Assembly (NCBI RefSeq): GCF_000717245.1
Contig: NZ_JNYQ01000003.1
Coordinates: 558,001 to 622,000 of the forward strand
Reading direction: 5' to 3'
DNA length: 64,000 nucleotides
Source: Kitasatospora papulosa
GTDB lineage: Bacteria; Actinomycetota; Actinomycetes; Streptomycetales; Streptomycetaceae
Positions 1-8,527 of the stretch are shown here, in pieces. The notes beneath the pieces are model-generated. The model was not told where the DNA came from. It saw only the letters and a list, made by a program, of their open reading frames with translations, and did not search any database. The translations under genes and the position numbers were made by a program. Position 1 is the first letter of the stretch; each line of letters begins with the position of its first letter.

Positions 1-528
1 CTGCTCACGGAACGGCTGGAGCTGACCACGTACGTCCCGGCCGACGAGGAGGAGTTCGTCGCACTGTTCCAGGACGGGCGCGTCTCCCGCTGGATGGGGG
101 ACGGTGTCTCCGCCGCGGCCGAGGACCGCGCGCTGTTCCGGCGGATCTTCACCGACGTGTACCCGCGGGAGCGGTTCGACGTATGGGCGGTGCGCCTCCG
201 TACCGCGCCGGGGATCGTCGGTCACGCCGAGATCAAACCGACGCGGGAGTCGGGCGGTCACGAGATCGTCTACGCGCTCGCCCCCGCCCTCTGGGGCAGG
301 GGGCTCGGCACGGAGCTCGCCACGGCTCTGGTCGGCTACGGATTCGGCCCGCTCGGCCTGCGGGCCGTGCACGCCACGGTCGCCGCGGAGAACGACGCCT
401 CGTCGCGGCTGCTGCGCCGCATCGGCTTCCGGTGGGTGCGGGACCTCACGGAGGCCGACGGGAGCACCACCCGGCTGCTGACCCGGTCACGCGGCGAAAC
501 CGCCCCGGAGGAGGCGCCGGGCCGGTGA
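1..528 (+). CDS. GNAT-family N-acetyltransferase (5' end outside window)
   Basis: The frame is open from the first base, so the true start lies upstream. The protein reads LLTERLELTTYVPADEEEF at the edge, the usual opening strand of RimJ/RimL-like GNAT enzymes, which move an acetyl group from acetyl-CoA to an amine. The pyrophosphate-binding loop is seen as LWGRGLGTELA, the place of the Q/RxxGxG/A motif, followed by a helix and by NDASSRLLRRIGF, the usual C-terminal helix-strand (asparagine, then a Leu/Arg-rich helix leading to GF). About 175 residues are present. The substrate cannot be told. A strong hairpin follows at 571-612. Confidence 0.85.
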   Translation: MLTERLELTTYVPADEEEFVALFQDGRVSRWMGDGVSAAAEDRALFRRIFTDVYPRERFDVWAVRLRTAPGIVGHAEIKPTRESGGHEIVYALAPALWGRGLGTELATALVGYGFGPLGLRAVHATVAAENDASSRLLRRIGFRWVRDLTEADGSTTRLLTRSRGETAPEEAPGR

Positions 529-570
529 GTCCCCGGCCCCGCGGACGAGGCGCCCCGCACGGCCGGTACC

Positions 571-612
571 CCGCAGCGACGGCACCGGCCCGGGCCGGTG
601 CCGTCGCTGCGG
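571..612 (+). terminator. Perfect 20-bp hairpin after the acetyltransferase
   Basis: Bases 571-590 and 593-612 are exact reverse complements (20/20). The two-base centre (591-592) probably opens to a loop of about six. It lies 43 bases after the stop and 67 before the next start, with no U tract, as is common for Streptomyces terminators. Confidence 0.7.
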
Positions 613-679
613 ACCGTTGTCAGTGGCGGGGTGCAGACTGACCCGTGTCCGGCACAAAGGCGTCTCGGGAGGTCCTGTC

Positions 680-1765
680 ATGACCGACGTACTGCTCACC
701 GTGGGCACCCGCAAGGGGCTCTTCCTCGGCCGCAGGCGCGGCGGGCAGTGGGAGTTCGGTGATCCGCACTTCAACGCCCAGGCGATCTACTCGATCGCGA
801 TCGACACCCGCGGCGCGACACCCCGGCTCCTGGTCGGCGGGGACAGCGCGCACTGGGGCCCGTCCGTCTTCCACTCGGACGACCTGGGCGCGAGCTGGGT
901 GGAGCCGAAGCAACCCGCGGTGAGGTTCCCGCGGTTCACCGACGCGTCGCTGGAGCGGGTCTGGCAGCTGCACCCCGCGGGCCCGGAGGCCCCCGACGTC
1001 GTCTACGCGGGGACCGAACCGGCCGCGCTCTTCAGGTCGGACGACCGCGGCGAGTCCTTCGAGCTGGTCAGACCGCTCTGGGAGCACCCGACCCGTTCCA
1101 GGTGGGTTCCGGGCGGGGGCGGTGAGGGCCTCCACACGATCCTGACCGACCCGAGGGACGCCCGGGCGGTGACCGTGGCCGTGTCCACGGCGGGCGTGTT
1201 CCGCACCGAGGACGGCGGGGAGCGCTGGGACCCGTCCAACAAGGGCGTCTCCGCCGTGTTCCTGCCGGACCCCGATCCCGAGTTCGGCCAGTGCGTCCAC
1301 AAGGTCACCCGGGACGCCGCCGACCCCGACCGTCTCTACCTGCAGAACCACTGGGGCGTGTTCCGCAGCGACGACGCCGGGAAGCGCTGGAAGGACATCG
1401 GCGCCGGCCTGCCGTCGGACTTCGGCTTCGCCGCCGCGGCGCACCCGCACCGCGCGGACACCTGCTACGTCTTCCCGATCAACGCCGACGCCGACCGCGT
1501 CCCGGCCGGCCATCGCTGCCGCGTCTACCGCACACGGGACGCGGGCGGGACCTGGGAGCCGCTGACCCGCGGCCTTCCGGACGGCGACCACTACGGCACG
1601 GTGCTGCGCGACGGACTCTGCACGGACGACGCCGACCCGGCCGGCGTCTACTTCGGCAACCGCAACGGCGAGGTGTACGCGAGCGCGGACGACGGCGACA
1701 GCTGGCAGCAGCTCCTCTCGCACCTGCCCGACGTGCTGTGCGTGCGGGCGGCGGTGATCGGCTGA
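680..1765 (+). CDS. BNR/Asp-box beta-propeller protein (sialidase-like fold)
   Basis: A 361-residue soluble protein built of propeller blades. Six Asp-box turns (S/TxDxGxxW) are seen: SDDLGASW (66-73), SDDRGESF (120-127), TEDGGERW (176-183), SDDAGKRW (230-237), TRDAGGTW (285-292) and SADDGDSW (335-342). Such proteins are often labelled exo-alpha-sialidase or glycosyl hydrolase, but no signal peptide and no sialidase Arg triad is evident, so enzymatic function is unproven. The ATG at 680 is chosen over an upstream in-frame GTG at 617 because GGGAGG stands at 667-672. It may be a cytoplasmic photosystem-assembly-like or scaffold protein; the family is poorly characterised. Confidence 0.8.
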   Translation: MTDVLLTVGTRKGLFLGRRRGGQWEFGDPHFNAQAIYSIAIDTRGATPRLLVGGDSAHWGPSVFHSDDLGASWVEPKQPAVRFPRFTDASLERVWQLHPAGPEAPDVVYAGTEPAALFRSDDRGESFELVRPLWEHPTRSRWVPGGGGEGLHTILTDPRDARAVTVAVSTAGVFRTEDGGERWDPSNKGVSAVFLPDPDPEFGQCVHKVTRDAADPDRLYLQNHWGVFRSDDAGKRWKDIGAGLPSDFGFAAAAHPHRADTCYVFPINADADRVPAGHRCRVYRTRDAGGTWEPLTRGLPDGDHYGTVLRDGLCTDDADPAGVYFGNRNGEVYASADDGDSWQQLLSHLPDVLCVRAAVIG

Positions 1766-1848
1766 CGAGGCGGGGCGCAGGCCGGCCGGCGGGGCGAGCA
1801 CCGCGGTCGGAGGACCGGCGCACCCGGCCCGGCCCGCCCCTCCGCGCC

Positions 1849-2265
1849 TCACGCCTCGGTCGGTACGCAGAGCACCGGCACGGTCGACAGGTGCAGGAGC
1901 TTGTGCGGGGTGGAGCCGAGCAGCGCCCCCCGGATCGGGCTCTCGCCCCAGCTGCCCACCACGATGACCCTGGCCCCGTACCGCGAGGCGGCTTCGATCA
2001 GGGCCTGGGCCGGGCTCAGGTCGATGACCTCGACCGTGGCGGACACGCCTGCCGCCTCGGCAGAGGCGACGCCGTGCTCCAGTCCCGCGCGCCCGGCCTG
2101 GGCGATGGCCTCGTAGTGGGCCCGGTACTCCTCGCCGGTGGGGCCGGGGGGCGCCGCTCCGTAGACGAGGACCAGCCGCTCGTCGAACGCGGCGGCCACG
2201 TCGATCGCCACCCGCAGGGCACGCGCGGCACCCGGGGACTCGTCGTAGCCGAGGACCACGGACAT
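1849..2265 (-). CDS. Universal stress protein (UspA domain)
   Basis: A single UspA domain of 138 residues. It opens with SVVLGYDESPGA, the first strand with the nucleotide-contacting Asp, and ends with VVGSWGESPIRGALLGST, the G-2X-G-9X-G(S/T) ATP-binding signature, so it should bind ATP. It starts one base after the stop of the permease gene upstream, which points to co-transcription and translational coupling. The ATG at 2265 is chosen because the longer in-frame version adds 14 residues that overlap the permease gene. USPs next to amino-acid permeases are often thought to modulate transport; that is inference. Confidence 0.9.
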   Translation of the reverse strand: MSVVLGYDESPGAARALRVAIDVAAAFDERLVLVYGAAPPGPTGEEYRAHYEAIAQAGRAGLEHGVASAEAAGVSATVEVIDLSPAQALIEAASRYGARVIVVGSWGESPIRGALLGSTPHKLLHLSTVPVLCVPTEA

Positions 2266-2266
2266 C

Positions 2267-3760
2267 TCAGGACTCCTTGCCGTGCACGAGGCCGGGGTCG
2301 ACGACACCTCGGCGTTCGTGCCAGAACGACGGCGTGCGGAAGCGCAGCACGACCATGATCACCACGCCCATGAGGCTGATGCAGATACCGATGACGAGCG
2401 GTGGGCCGAGCCCGAACCAGGAGGTTCCGCTGTAGGAGTTCGCCGGGTCGGACATGTCCATGATCGACCGGACGAGCAGCCAGGTCAGCAGACCGGCGCC
2501 GACCACGGGGCCGAGGCCGATGAGGAGGAAGTTTCGCATGCTCTCCGTCAGATGGCGGCGGTAGTAGACCGCGCAGGCCACCCCCGTGAGCGCGTAGTAG
2601 AACGCGATGAGCAGGGACAGCGCGGTCAGCGAGTCGAAGAGGGCGTTCTCGCTGATCTGGCTGACGACGAGATACCAGGCGATGGCGATGGCGGCCACCC
2701 ACCACGTACTCACGTCCGGTGTGCGGAACCGTGGGCTGATCCGGGCGAAGTGAGCGGGGAGCGCACGGCGCCGGGCCATGGAGAGCGCGGTGCGCGACGC
2801 GGGGATGATGGTGGTCTGCGTCGAGGCGAGCGCCGACGTCGCGACCGCGAGCAGCACGATCCAGTCCCAGCCCCCCATGACCTCGCGGGCGAGCAGGGCG
2901 AAGATGAACTCCTCCTCCCCCGCGTTCTCCGCCAGGTACGCGGTTCCGGCGAACGCGACGACCGCGAAGCCGACGGACAGGTAGGTCACCAGCAGGATGA
3001 CCGTCGACCACACGCCGGCCTTCCCGGGGGCGCTCGCGGAGTCCTCGACCTCCTCGGTGAGGTTGACGGCCGACTCCCAGCCCCAGTAGATGAACACACC
3101 CAGCAGCAGACCACTCGTCAGCGCCGCGCCGCCCGCCCCGAAGGGGTTGAGCCACTCGGCCGAGGGTCTGACGGAGTCGAACGACGTCGTGCCCGCGTAG
3201 ACGCGGTAGAGGGCGACGATCACGAACACCAGGAGGAACGCCACCTGGGCCAGGATCAGGACGTTCTGGACCTTGGCGGACAGCTCGGTCCCGATGACAC
3301 ACAGACCGGTCATCACCACGATCAGCAGCACGGTGAGCAGTTGGCGGACAAAGGTGTTCTCCGCCCAGCTGTCGAGTCCGACGGCGAGGAGCCCGAAGCT
3401 GACGGCGATGTCCGCCAGCGAGCCCACCACGAGCACACCGGTCATCGCGATCGCCCAGCCGCCGAGCCATCCGGCCCACGGCCCCATGGCCCGCGTCACC
3501 CAGGAGAACGTCGTCCCGCAGTCCTGGTCGGCCTTGTTCAGGTAGTAGAAGGCCGAGGCGATGAAGAGCATCGGCACGAAGGACGCGAAGAGGACCCCGG
3601 GTGCGTAGATGCCCACGAGGGCGACGATCGGACCGATCACCGCGGCCACGGAGTAGGCGGGGGACGTGGCGTTCAGTCCGATGACCAGCGCGTCGACGAA
3701 ACCGATCGCGTCCGGCTTCAAGCTAGCCGGCGGCGCTGATCCGGCACGGTCCTCTGCCAT
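2267..3760 (-). CDS. APC-superfamily amino acid permease
   Basis: A 497-residue integral membrane protein with about 12 to 13 hydrophobic segments, the size and layout of the amino acid/polyamine/organocation family. The first segment carries GLNATSPAYSVAA, matching the unwound TM1 substrate region of APC carriers, and WVTRAMGPWAGWLGG matches the conserved loop after TM2. Segment 6 contains YWGWESAVNLTEEVED, the usual TM6 and loop signature. The C-terminal tail (WHERRGVVDPGLVHGKES) is cytoplasmic. RBS GAGGGA lies just before the ATG. The upstream 124 bases (3761-3884) contain a comparatively AT-rich stretch around 3789-3815 that probably holds the promoter. Substrate unknown; the saccharopine-dehydrogenase-like gene next upstream makes an amino acid or polyamine plausible. 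Confidence 0.9.
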   Translation of the reverse strand: MAEDRAGSAPPASLKPDAIGFVDALVIGLNATSPAYSVAAVIGPIVALVGIYAPGVLFASFVPMLFIASAFYYLNKADQDCGTTFSWVTRAMGPWAGWLGGWAIAMTGVLVVGSLADIAVSFGLLAVGLDSWAENTFVRQLLTVLLIVVMTGLCVIGTELSAKVQNVLILAQVAFLLVFVIVALYRVYAGTTSFDSVRPSAEWLNPFGAGGAALTSGLLLGVFIYWGWESAVNLTEEVEDSASAPGKAGVWSTVILLVTYLSVGFAVVAFAGTAYLAENAGEEEFIFALLAREVMGGWDWIVLLAVATSALASTQTTIIPASRTALSMARRRALPAHFARISPRFRTPDVSTWWVAAIAIAWYLVVSQISENALFDSLTALSLLIAFYYALTGVACAVYYRRHLTESMRNFLLIGLGPVVGAGLLTWLLVRSIMDMSDPANSYSGTSWFGLGPPLVIGICISLMGVVIMVVLRFRTPSFWHERRGVVDPGLVHGKES

Positions 3761-3884
3761 GCTCCCTCGCTCGGGTCACAGGCCTGAAGTAAAGGCGGAA
3801 TATTTCCTTCCACATGCTAGGGAGGCCGGTTCCGGTGCGCACGTCCGGTGCCGGCCGCTCCGGGCCGGACGCACGCGGCCGGCG

Positions 3885-5105
3885 TCACTGCTCGCGCATG
3901 CCCCACGGAGTTCCGTACTCGGTCAGCAGGTCGAGGAACGGCCGGGGAGGCATGGCCTCCGGCCCCAGCACCCCGCTGCCGCCCCAGACACCGCCGGCGA
4001 GGAGTTCGAGGGCGGCGACGGGGTTGATCGCCGTCTGCCAGACCACGGCCTGGGAGCCGTACTCGCGCATCGACCACTGGTTGTCGACCACGTGGTACAG
4101 GTAGACCTCTCGGGGCCTCCCGTCCTTGACGCCCTTCACCCAGGTGCCCGCGCACGTCTTCCCGTGCATGCGCTCCCCGAGTCCGGCCGGGTCGGGCAGA
4201 CATGCCGCCACGACGTCGCGGGGCGAGACCATGACGTCGCCGGCACCGCTCTTCACCGACACCGGTTCCGTACGGTCGAGGCCCAGCTTGTGGAGTGTGC
4301 GCAGCACCCCGATGAACTCGTCGCCCAGCCCGTACTTGAACGTGACGCGCCGGGCGTCGAGCCGACGCGGGACGAGCAGCACCTCCTCGTGCTCGACGTT
4401 GACGCACTCGACGGGCCCGATGCCCTCCGGGAAGTCGAAGACCTCCGGATCACTGAAGGGCTCGGTGGTGAACCAGCCCCGCCCCTTCTCGTAGACGACC
4501 GGCGGGTTCAGGCACTCCTCGATGGTCGTCCAGATGTTGAAGGACGGCGCGAAGTCGTAGCCGTCCACCGTCAGATCGGCGCCGTCACGGATTCCGATCT
4601 CATCGATCTCGTCGAACAGGTCGTCGGAGGCGTAGCGGGCGAACACGTCCGACAGGCCGGGCTCCACCCCCATCCCGACCAGCGCGAGCCGTCCGGCGGC
4701 CTCCCAGTCGGCGGACCGGTCGAACTGCGCGTCCCCGAGTTTGACACCGCACTCCTGGTAGGGGCGGGACGGATGGGGCCGGGACAGGGACATGGCCATG
4801 TCGAGATAGTGCACGCGGTGGGCGAGGGCCGCCTCGAACAGGGGCATGACGAACCGGGGATCGGTGGCGTTGAGCAGCACGTCGCAGCGGTGCTCCTCCA
4901 GGGCGGCGCGCACGGCCGCCGGATCCGAGGCGTCCAGCCGCAGTGCGCCGAAGCGGGCGCCGCTCTCCCCGAGCGCCGCGACGGCGCTCTCCGCCCGGGC
5001 CATGTCGTAGTCGGCGACCGCCATGTAATCGAAGAAGGGGCGACGGGCCGCGATCCGGGTGATCGCCGTACCCACGCCCCCTGCGCCGACCAGGAGGACA
5101 CGCAT
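3885..5105 (-). CDS. Saccharopine dehydrogenase family oxidoreductase
   Basis: A 406-residue protein that opens with the Rossmann fingerprint RVLLVGAGGVGTAITRIAA, then an acidic residue at the end of strand 2 (VADYD), as in saccharopine and carboxynorspermidine dehydrogenases (LYS9/Lys1 C-terminal type). These enzymes reduce or oxidise a C-N bond between two amino acid moieties with NAD(P). The second half carries the alpha/beta substrate domain, including YDFAPSFNIWTTIEE. The ATG at 5105 is preceded by GAGGAG. All of this gene, the permease and the stress protein run leftward, but 124 bases separate it from the permease. The reaction cannot be fixed: lysine catabolism, carboxyspermidine metabolism or an opine-like step are all possible. 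Confidence 0.8.
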   Translation of the reverse strand: MRVLLVGAGGVGTAITRIAARRPFFDYMAVADYDMARAESAVAALGESGARFGALRLDASDPAAVRAALEEHRCDVLLNATDPRFVMPLFEAALAHRVHYLDMAMSLSRPHPSRPYQECGVKLGDAQFDRSADWEAAGRLALVGMGVEPGLSDVFARYASDDLFDEIDEIGIRDGADLTVDGYDFAPSFNIWTTIEECLNPPVVYEKGRGWFTTEPFSDPEVFDFPEGIGPVECVNVEHEEVLLVPRRLDARRVTFKYGLGDEFIGVLRTLHKLGLDRTEPVSVKSGAGDVMVSPRDVVAACLPDPAGLGERMHGKTCAGTWVKGVKDGRPREVYLYHVVDNQWSMREYGSQAVVWQTAINPVAALELLAGGVWGGSGVLGPEAMPPRPFLDLLTEYGTPWGMREQ

Positions 5106-5311
5106 GGGACACCACTCCTCTGCTGCTTCCGCCGCGGCGACGGGGCCGCCCGGCCGGTCCGGTGGAGTGGGGACGCTAACAGCCGCGCCGCCCTGCGGTG
5201 GACGACTCGTCGGGGCGGTGTCCCGCGTCCGGTCCATCCGCGCCGGGCACCGCCACCCGTACGGACTCCCGGCCCGGGCGGTCCGGGATCGTCGCGCCGC
5301 CGGAGAAGAGG

Positions 5312-5348
5312 CCGGCCCCACCGGCGGGGGGGGTGCCGGTGGGGCCGG
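5312..5348 (-). terminator. 14-bp hairpin downstream of ung; rest of 5106-5506 empty
   Basis: Bases 5312-5325 and 5335-5348 pair perfectly around a nine-base G-rich loop. It lies about 160 bases past the ung stop on the minus strand. The remaining 400 bases between ung and the saccharopine-dehydrogenase-like gene show no coding pattern that I can support. Confidence 0.5.
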
Positions 5349-5506
5349 GTGCTCGCGGAGACACGGGAGGGGGTGTGCCTCAGGAGCTCGGGTCAAGGGG
5401 TCTTCTGCCCCTGGAGCGGGGACCTATGCGAGACGCCGGGCCGGGAGCCCGGGATGTGTCCGGTTCCGCGCGGCACGGGCTTGCGTCACGTTCCGCGCGG
5501 CACCGC

Positions 5507-6184
5507 TCACGGCAGACGCCAGTCCACCGGCTTCTCCCCCGCACGCTCCAGGTAGTCGTTGGCACGACTGAAGGGGCGCGAACCGAAGAAGCCCCGGTCC
5601 GCCGACATCGGCGACGGATGGGCGGACTCGACGGCGGGCAGATCGCCGAGGAGCGGCCGGATGTTGCGTGCGTCCCGTCCCCACAGCACCGAGACCATGG
5701 GCTTGCCCCGTGCCACCAGGGCTCGGATGGCCTGTTCGGTCACTCCCTCCCAGCCCTTGCCGCGATGGGCCGCGGGCTTGCCCGGTGCCGTGGTCAGCGC
5801 CCTGTTGAGCAGGAGCACTCCCTGCCGCGTCCACGGTGTCAGGTCCCCGTTGGACGGCCGGGGAAGACCGAGGTCGGAGTGCAGCTCCCTGAAGATGTTC
5901 TCCAGGCTGCCCGGCAGCCGCCGGACGTCGGGCGCCACCGCGAAACTGAGCCCGATGGCCATTCCCGGTGTCGGGTAAGGGTCCTGACCGACGATCAGGA
6001 CACGTACGTCGTCGAAGGGCTGCTGGAAGGCGCGCAGCACGTTCGTCCCCGCCGGAACATAGGTACGGCCCGCCCCGATCTCCGCACGCAGGAAGTTGCC
6101 CATCTCGGCGATGCGGCCCGCAACGGGCTCCAACGCCTTCGCCCAGCCGGGCTCCACAAGTTCGCTCAACGGTCGCGCTGCCAC
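5507..6184 (-). CDS. ung: Uracil-DNA glycosylase, family 1
   Basis: A 225-residue enzyme that removes uracil from DNA to start base-excision repair. The water-activating motif is GQDPYPTPG with the catalytic Asp; most family members have GQDPYH, and the Pro in place of His is what I recall from the second actinobacterial copy. The uracil-binding Asn region is LLLNRALTT and the minor-groove loop is SAHPSPMSADRGFFGSRPFS with the catalytic His. Length is close to the 229 residues of the E. coli enzyme. In-frame GTG starts at 6208, 6193 and 6184 are possible; 6184 gives MAARPL, the N terminus I associate with homologues. Confidence 0.92.
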   Translation of the reverse strand: MAARPLSELVEPGWAKALEPVAGRIAEMGNFLRAEIGAGRTYVPAGTNVLRAFQQPFDDVRVLIVGQDPYPTPGMAIGLSFAVAPDVRRLPGSLENIFRELHSDLGLPRPSNGDLTPWTRQGVLLLNRALTTAPGKPAAHRGKGWEGVTEQAIRALVARGKPMVSVLWGRDARNIRPLLGDLPAVESAHPSPMSADRGFFGSRPFSRANDYLERAGEKPVDWRLP

Positions 6185-6373
6185 GAGCGTCACTCTACCG
6201 GCCCACACGGCCCCGAGTGATCATGAGGCCCCCACCGGGCGGAACCGGGCGGTAGGGTGCCGGTCGTCGTCAGTCCCCCCACTCCCCCGGAGACCACGCA
6301 TGAGGCGCGCAGGCGTTCGTCCGCCGACAACGGGACCCGTGATCCGCGTCGGCCGGGTACGGCGGTGGCTGCC

Positions 6374-7366
6374 GTGAGCGCCGGCAGGTTCGTCCTCGGC
6401 ATCGACTCGGGCGGCTCCGGGCTGCGGGTGGCGCTCGCACCGGCGGACACGGGACGCGCGGCCTTCACCACCGTCTGCGCCGAGCCGGTGCGGACGGGTG
6501 CGGACGGCATCGACGCCGGACATCTCCTGGAACAGGTGCTGCCCGCTACCGGCGGACTGCTGGTGGAGGCCGGCCCCGGAGCGGTCGTCGACGCCGCGGC
6601 CGTCGGAGCGGCCGGAATGGCGACCCTCGGCGACCGGTTGCGGGCCGAGCTACCGAAGGCCTTCGCCGACTCGCTGGGCGTACGGCGGGTGGCCCTGGCC
6701 GCAGACGCCGTGACGGCGTACGCCGGAGCCCTGGGCGGTCGGCCCGGAGCGGTCGTCGCGGGCGGCACGGGCATGATCGCGCTCGGCACCGACCTGACCG
6801 CGTGGCGCAGGGCGGACGGCTGGGGCCACCTCCTGGGGGACAGCGGTGGCGGCGCCTGGATCGGCCGGGCCGGGCTCGATGCCGCGATGCGGGCCCACGA
6901 CGGACGGCGCGGTGGTTCGCCGGCGCTGCTGGCCCGGCTCGAGGCGGTCCTCGGTCCGGCGACCGGGCTGCCGGGTCTCCTGTACCCGCGCACGGACCGC
7001 CCCGCGCTGCTGGCCTCCTTCGCCCCGGAGGTAGGGGCCTGTGCCGCCGGTGACGAGGTCGCGGCCAGGATCCTGCGGGAGGCGGCGGCGCACATCGCGG
7101 AGGCGGCGGCCGCGGTGTGCCCAGGCCCCACCGGCTCCGGTACCGACGGCTGCGAAGTAGCTCTGACCGGTGGGCTGTTCCGCATGGGCGAGCCCCTCCT
7201 CGGGCCGTTGCGCGGGGAGCTGGCCCGGCAGGTTCCGCACGCGCGCGTGGTCCCGGCGGAGAGCGACCCGCTGCACGGCGCCCTGGAGATCGCCCGGAGC
7301 CTCGCCGGCCCGGGGCTGCGACTGCCGCACCACCCGACCCTGCTGTTCGTACCGGGAGTAACGTAG
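6374..7366 (+). CDS. BadF/BadG-type ATPase, N-acetylglucosamine-kinase-like
   Basis: An ASKHA-fold kinase of about 330 residues. The phosphate-1 loop is VLGIDSGGSGLRVAL and the adenosine-side loop is VAGGTGMIALG, followed by GWGHLLGDSGGGAWIGR, a signature of N-acetylglucosamine/N-acetylmuramate-type kinases of the BcrAD_BadFG family. Expected reaction: ATP-dependent phosphorylation of an amino sugar during wall recycling or chitin use. The GTG at 6374 is selected because it sits eight codons before the first strand; an in-frame GTG at 6257 would add a Pro/Arg-rich leader of 39 residues with no conserved look. Neither start has a strong ribosome site. It points away from ung. Confidence 0.8.
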   Translation: MSAGRFVLGIDSGGSGLRVALAPADTGRAAFTTVCAEPVRTGADGIDAGHLLEQVLPATGGLLVEAGPGAVVDAAAVGAAGMATLGDRLRAELPKAFADSLGVRRVALAADAVTAYAGALGGRPGAVVAGGTGMIALGTDLTAWRRADGWGHLLGDSGGGAWIGRAGLDAAMRAHDGRRGGSPALLARLEAVLGPATGLPGLLYPRTDRPALLASFAPEVGACAAGDEVAARILREAAAHIAEAAAAVCPGPTGSGTDGCEVALTGGLFRMGEPLLGPLRGELARQVPHARVVPAESDPLHGALEIARSLAGPGLRLPHHPTLLFVPGVT

Positions 7367-7504
7367 GCGATTCGACCGCTCGGCTGTCGGGACAGAGCAG
7401 GCCAGTCACCATCCATGCCGCCCAACAGACATATACGGACAGATAACGCCTGACCGCCCCCTCCCCGAACAGGGGGGCACCCAAAACCAGTAGCATGCGG
7501 CGCC

Positions 7505-8428
7505 ATGAGCACCCCCACTGGGCCCGCTTCCGGCCTGCCTGTACGAATGCCGCGACCTCGCCAGTCCGGACGGCACCGCCGCCCGGAGCCCGTGGTCGCA
7601 CCTGAGGGCGCCGCCGCGCTCGTTCTCGCCCTTCCCGGTACCCCTTCCCCGGCCTCGCGCAGCCTGGCCGAGGAAGTCATCAGCATCGCCCGTTCCGAAC
7701 TGCCCGGCCTGAACGCGCAGATCGGTTATCTCGACGGCGACGACGCCGAATATCCCACCCTTGCCTCCGTACTCACCCATGCCGCAGCCGAGCGCACCGC
7801 GCGCTACGAGCAGGCCACCGCCGCGGGCCGTGAGGTCGCCGAGCCCTCGGGCCCGTCCGCCGTCGTGGTGCCGCTGCTCGCCGGCCCGGACAGCGCGATG
7901 ATCCGGCGGATACGGCAGACGGTCATGGACAGCGGCACACAGGCCGAGCTGACCGATGTGCTGGGTCCGCACCCGCTGCTCGCCGAGGCGCTGCACGTGC
8001 GCCTCTCGGAGGCAGGTCTGGCCCGCGCCGACCGCGCGAGGCTCTTCACCGTGGCCACCGCCGCCGACGGCATCGTGCTGGCCACGGTGGGCGGCGAGGA
8101 GGCCGTGCAGGCCGCCGGCATCACCGGAATGCTGCTGGCCGCCCGTCTCGCCGTGCCGGTGATGGCCGCGGCCCTGGACGTGGAGGGCTCGGTCGCCTCG
8201 ATCGCGGCACAGCTCCAGGACTCCGGCTCCACCCAGCTCGCGCTCGCGCCGTACCTGGTGGGCCCCGAGATCGACGCCGCGCTCCTGGACGCCGCGGCCA
8301 AGGAGGCCGGCTGCGCGACCGCCGAGCCCCTCGGCGCCTACCCGGCCATCGGCAAGCTCGTCCTCTCGCTGTACGCGACGACCCTGGGGATCACCCCGGC
8401 GACTCCGCAGGGGGCGCAGGCGCACTGA
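7505..8428 (+). CDS. CbiX/SirB-like protein, probably not a chelatase
   Basis: A 307-residue protein with two CbiX-like alpha/beta halves, as in sirohydrochlorin chelatases. The first strand reads AALVLALPGTPSPASRSLAEE where chelatases have LVLxGHGS; the metal-binding His is replaced by Pro. The second conserved site (VVVPLLAGPDSAM) also lacks the His seen in GxHxxxDIP. So the fold is kept but both metal ligands look lost, and a regulatory or orphan role is more likely than cobalt or iron insertion. The ATG follows a spacer with no strong Shine-Dalgarno. A Pro/Arg-rich N terminus of 30 residues precedes the domain. Transcription ends at the long hairpin 8441-8505. Confidence 0.7.
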   Translation: MSTPTGPASGLPVRMPRPRQSGRHRRPEPVVAPEGAAALVLALPGTPSPASRSLAEEVISIARSELPGLNAQIGYLDGDDAEYPTLASVLTHAAAERTARYEQATAAGREVAEPSGPSAVVVPLLAGPDSAMIRRIRQTVMDSGTQAELTDVLGPHPLLAEALHVRLSEAGLARADRARLFTVATAADGIVLATVGGEEAVQAAGITGMLLAARLAVPVMAAALDVEGSVASIAAQLQDSGSTQLALAPYLVGPEIDAALLDAAAKEAGCATAEPLGAYPAIGKLVLSLYATTLGITPATPQGAQAH

Positions 8429-8440
8429 CGTGCGCCGCGG

Positions 8441-8505
8441 CCTCCGGTACGCCGACGGGGCGCGGACAGGCAGAACCTGTCCGCGCCCCGTCGGCGTACC
8501 GGAGG
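8441..8505. terminator. 30-bp perfect hairpin between convergent genes
   Basis: Bases 8441-8470 and 8476-8505 are exact reverse complements over 30 bp with a five-base loop (CAGAA). It lies 12 bases past the stop of the CbiX-like gene and 22 bases before the stop of the convergent lactonase gene, so it can end transcription in both directions. Confidence 0.85.
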
Positions 8506-8527
8506 AAATCCGTCGTGTCCGACGCCG

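Noticed and set aside
2282..3739. A 485-codon plus-strand frame opposite the permease gene
   Set aside because: Highly charged, His/Asp/Arg-rich without any domain pattern, while the opposite strand encodes a clear 12-segment permease.
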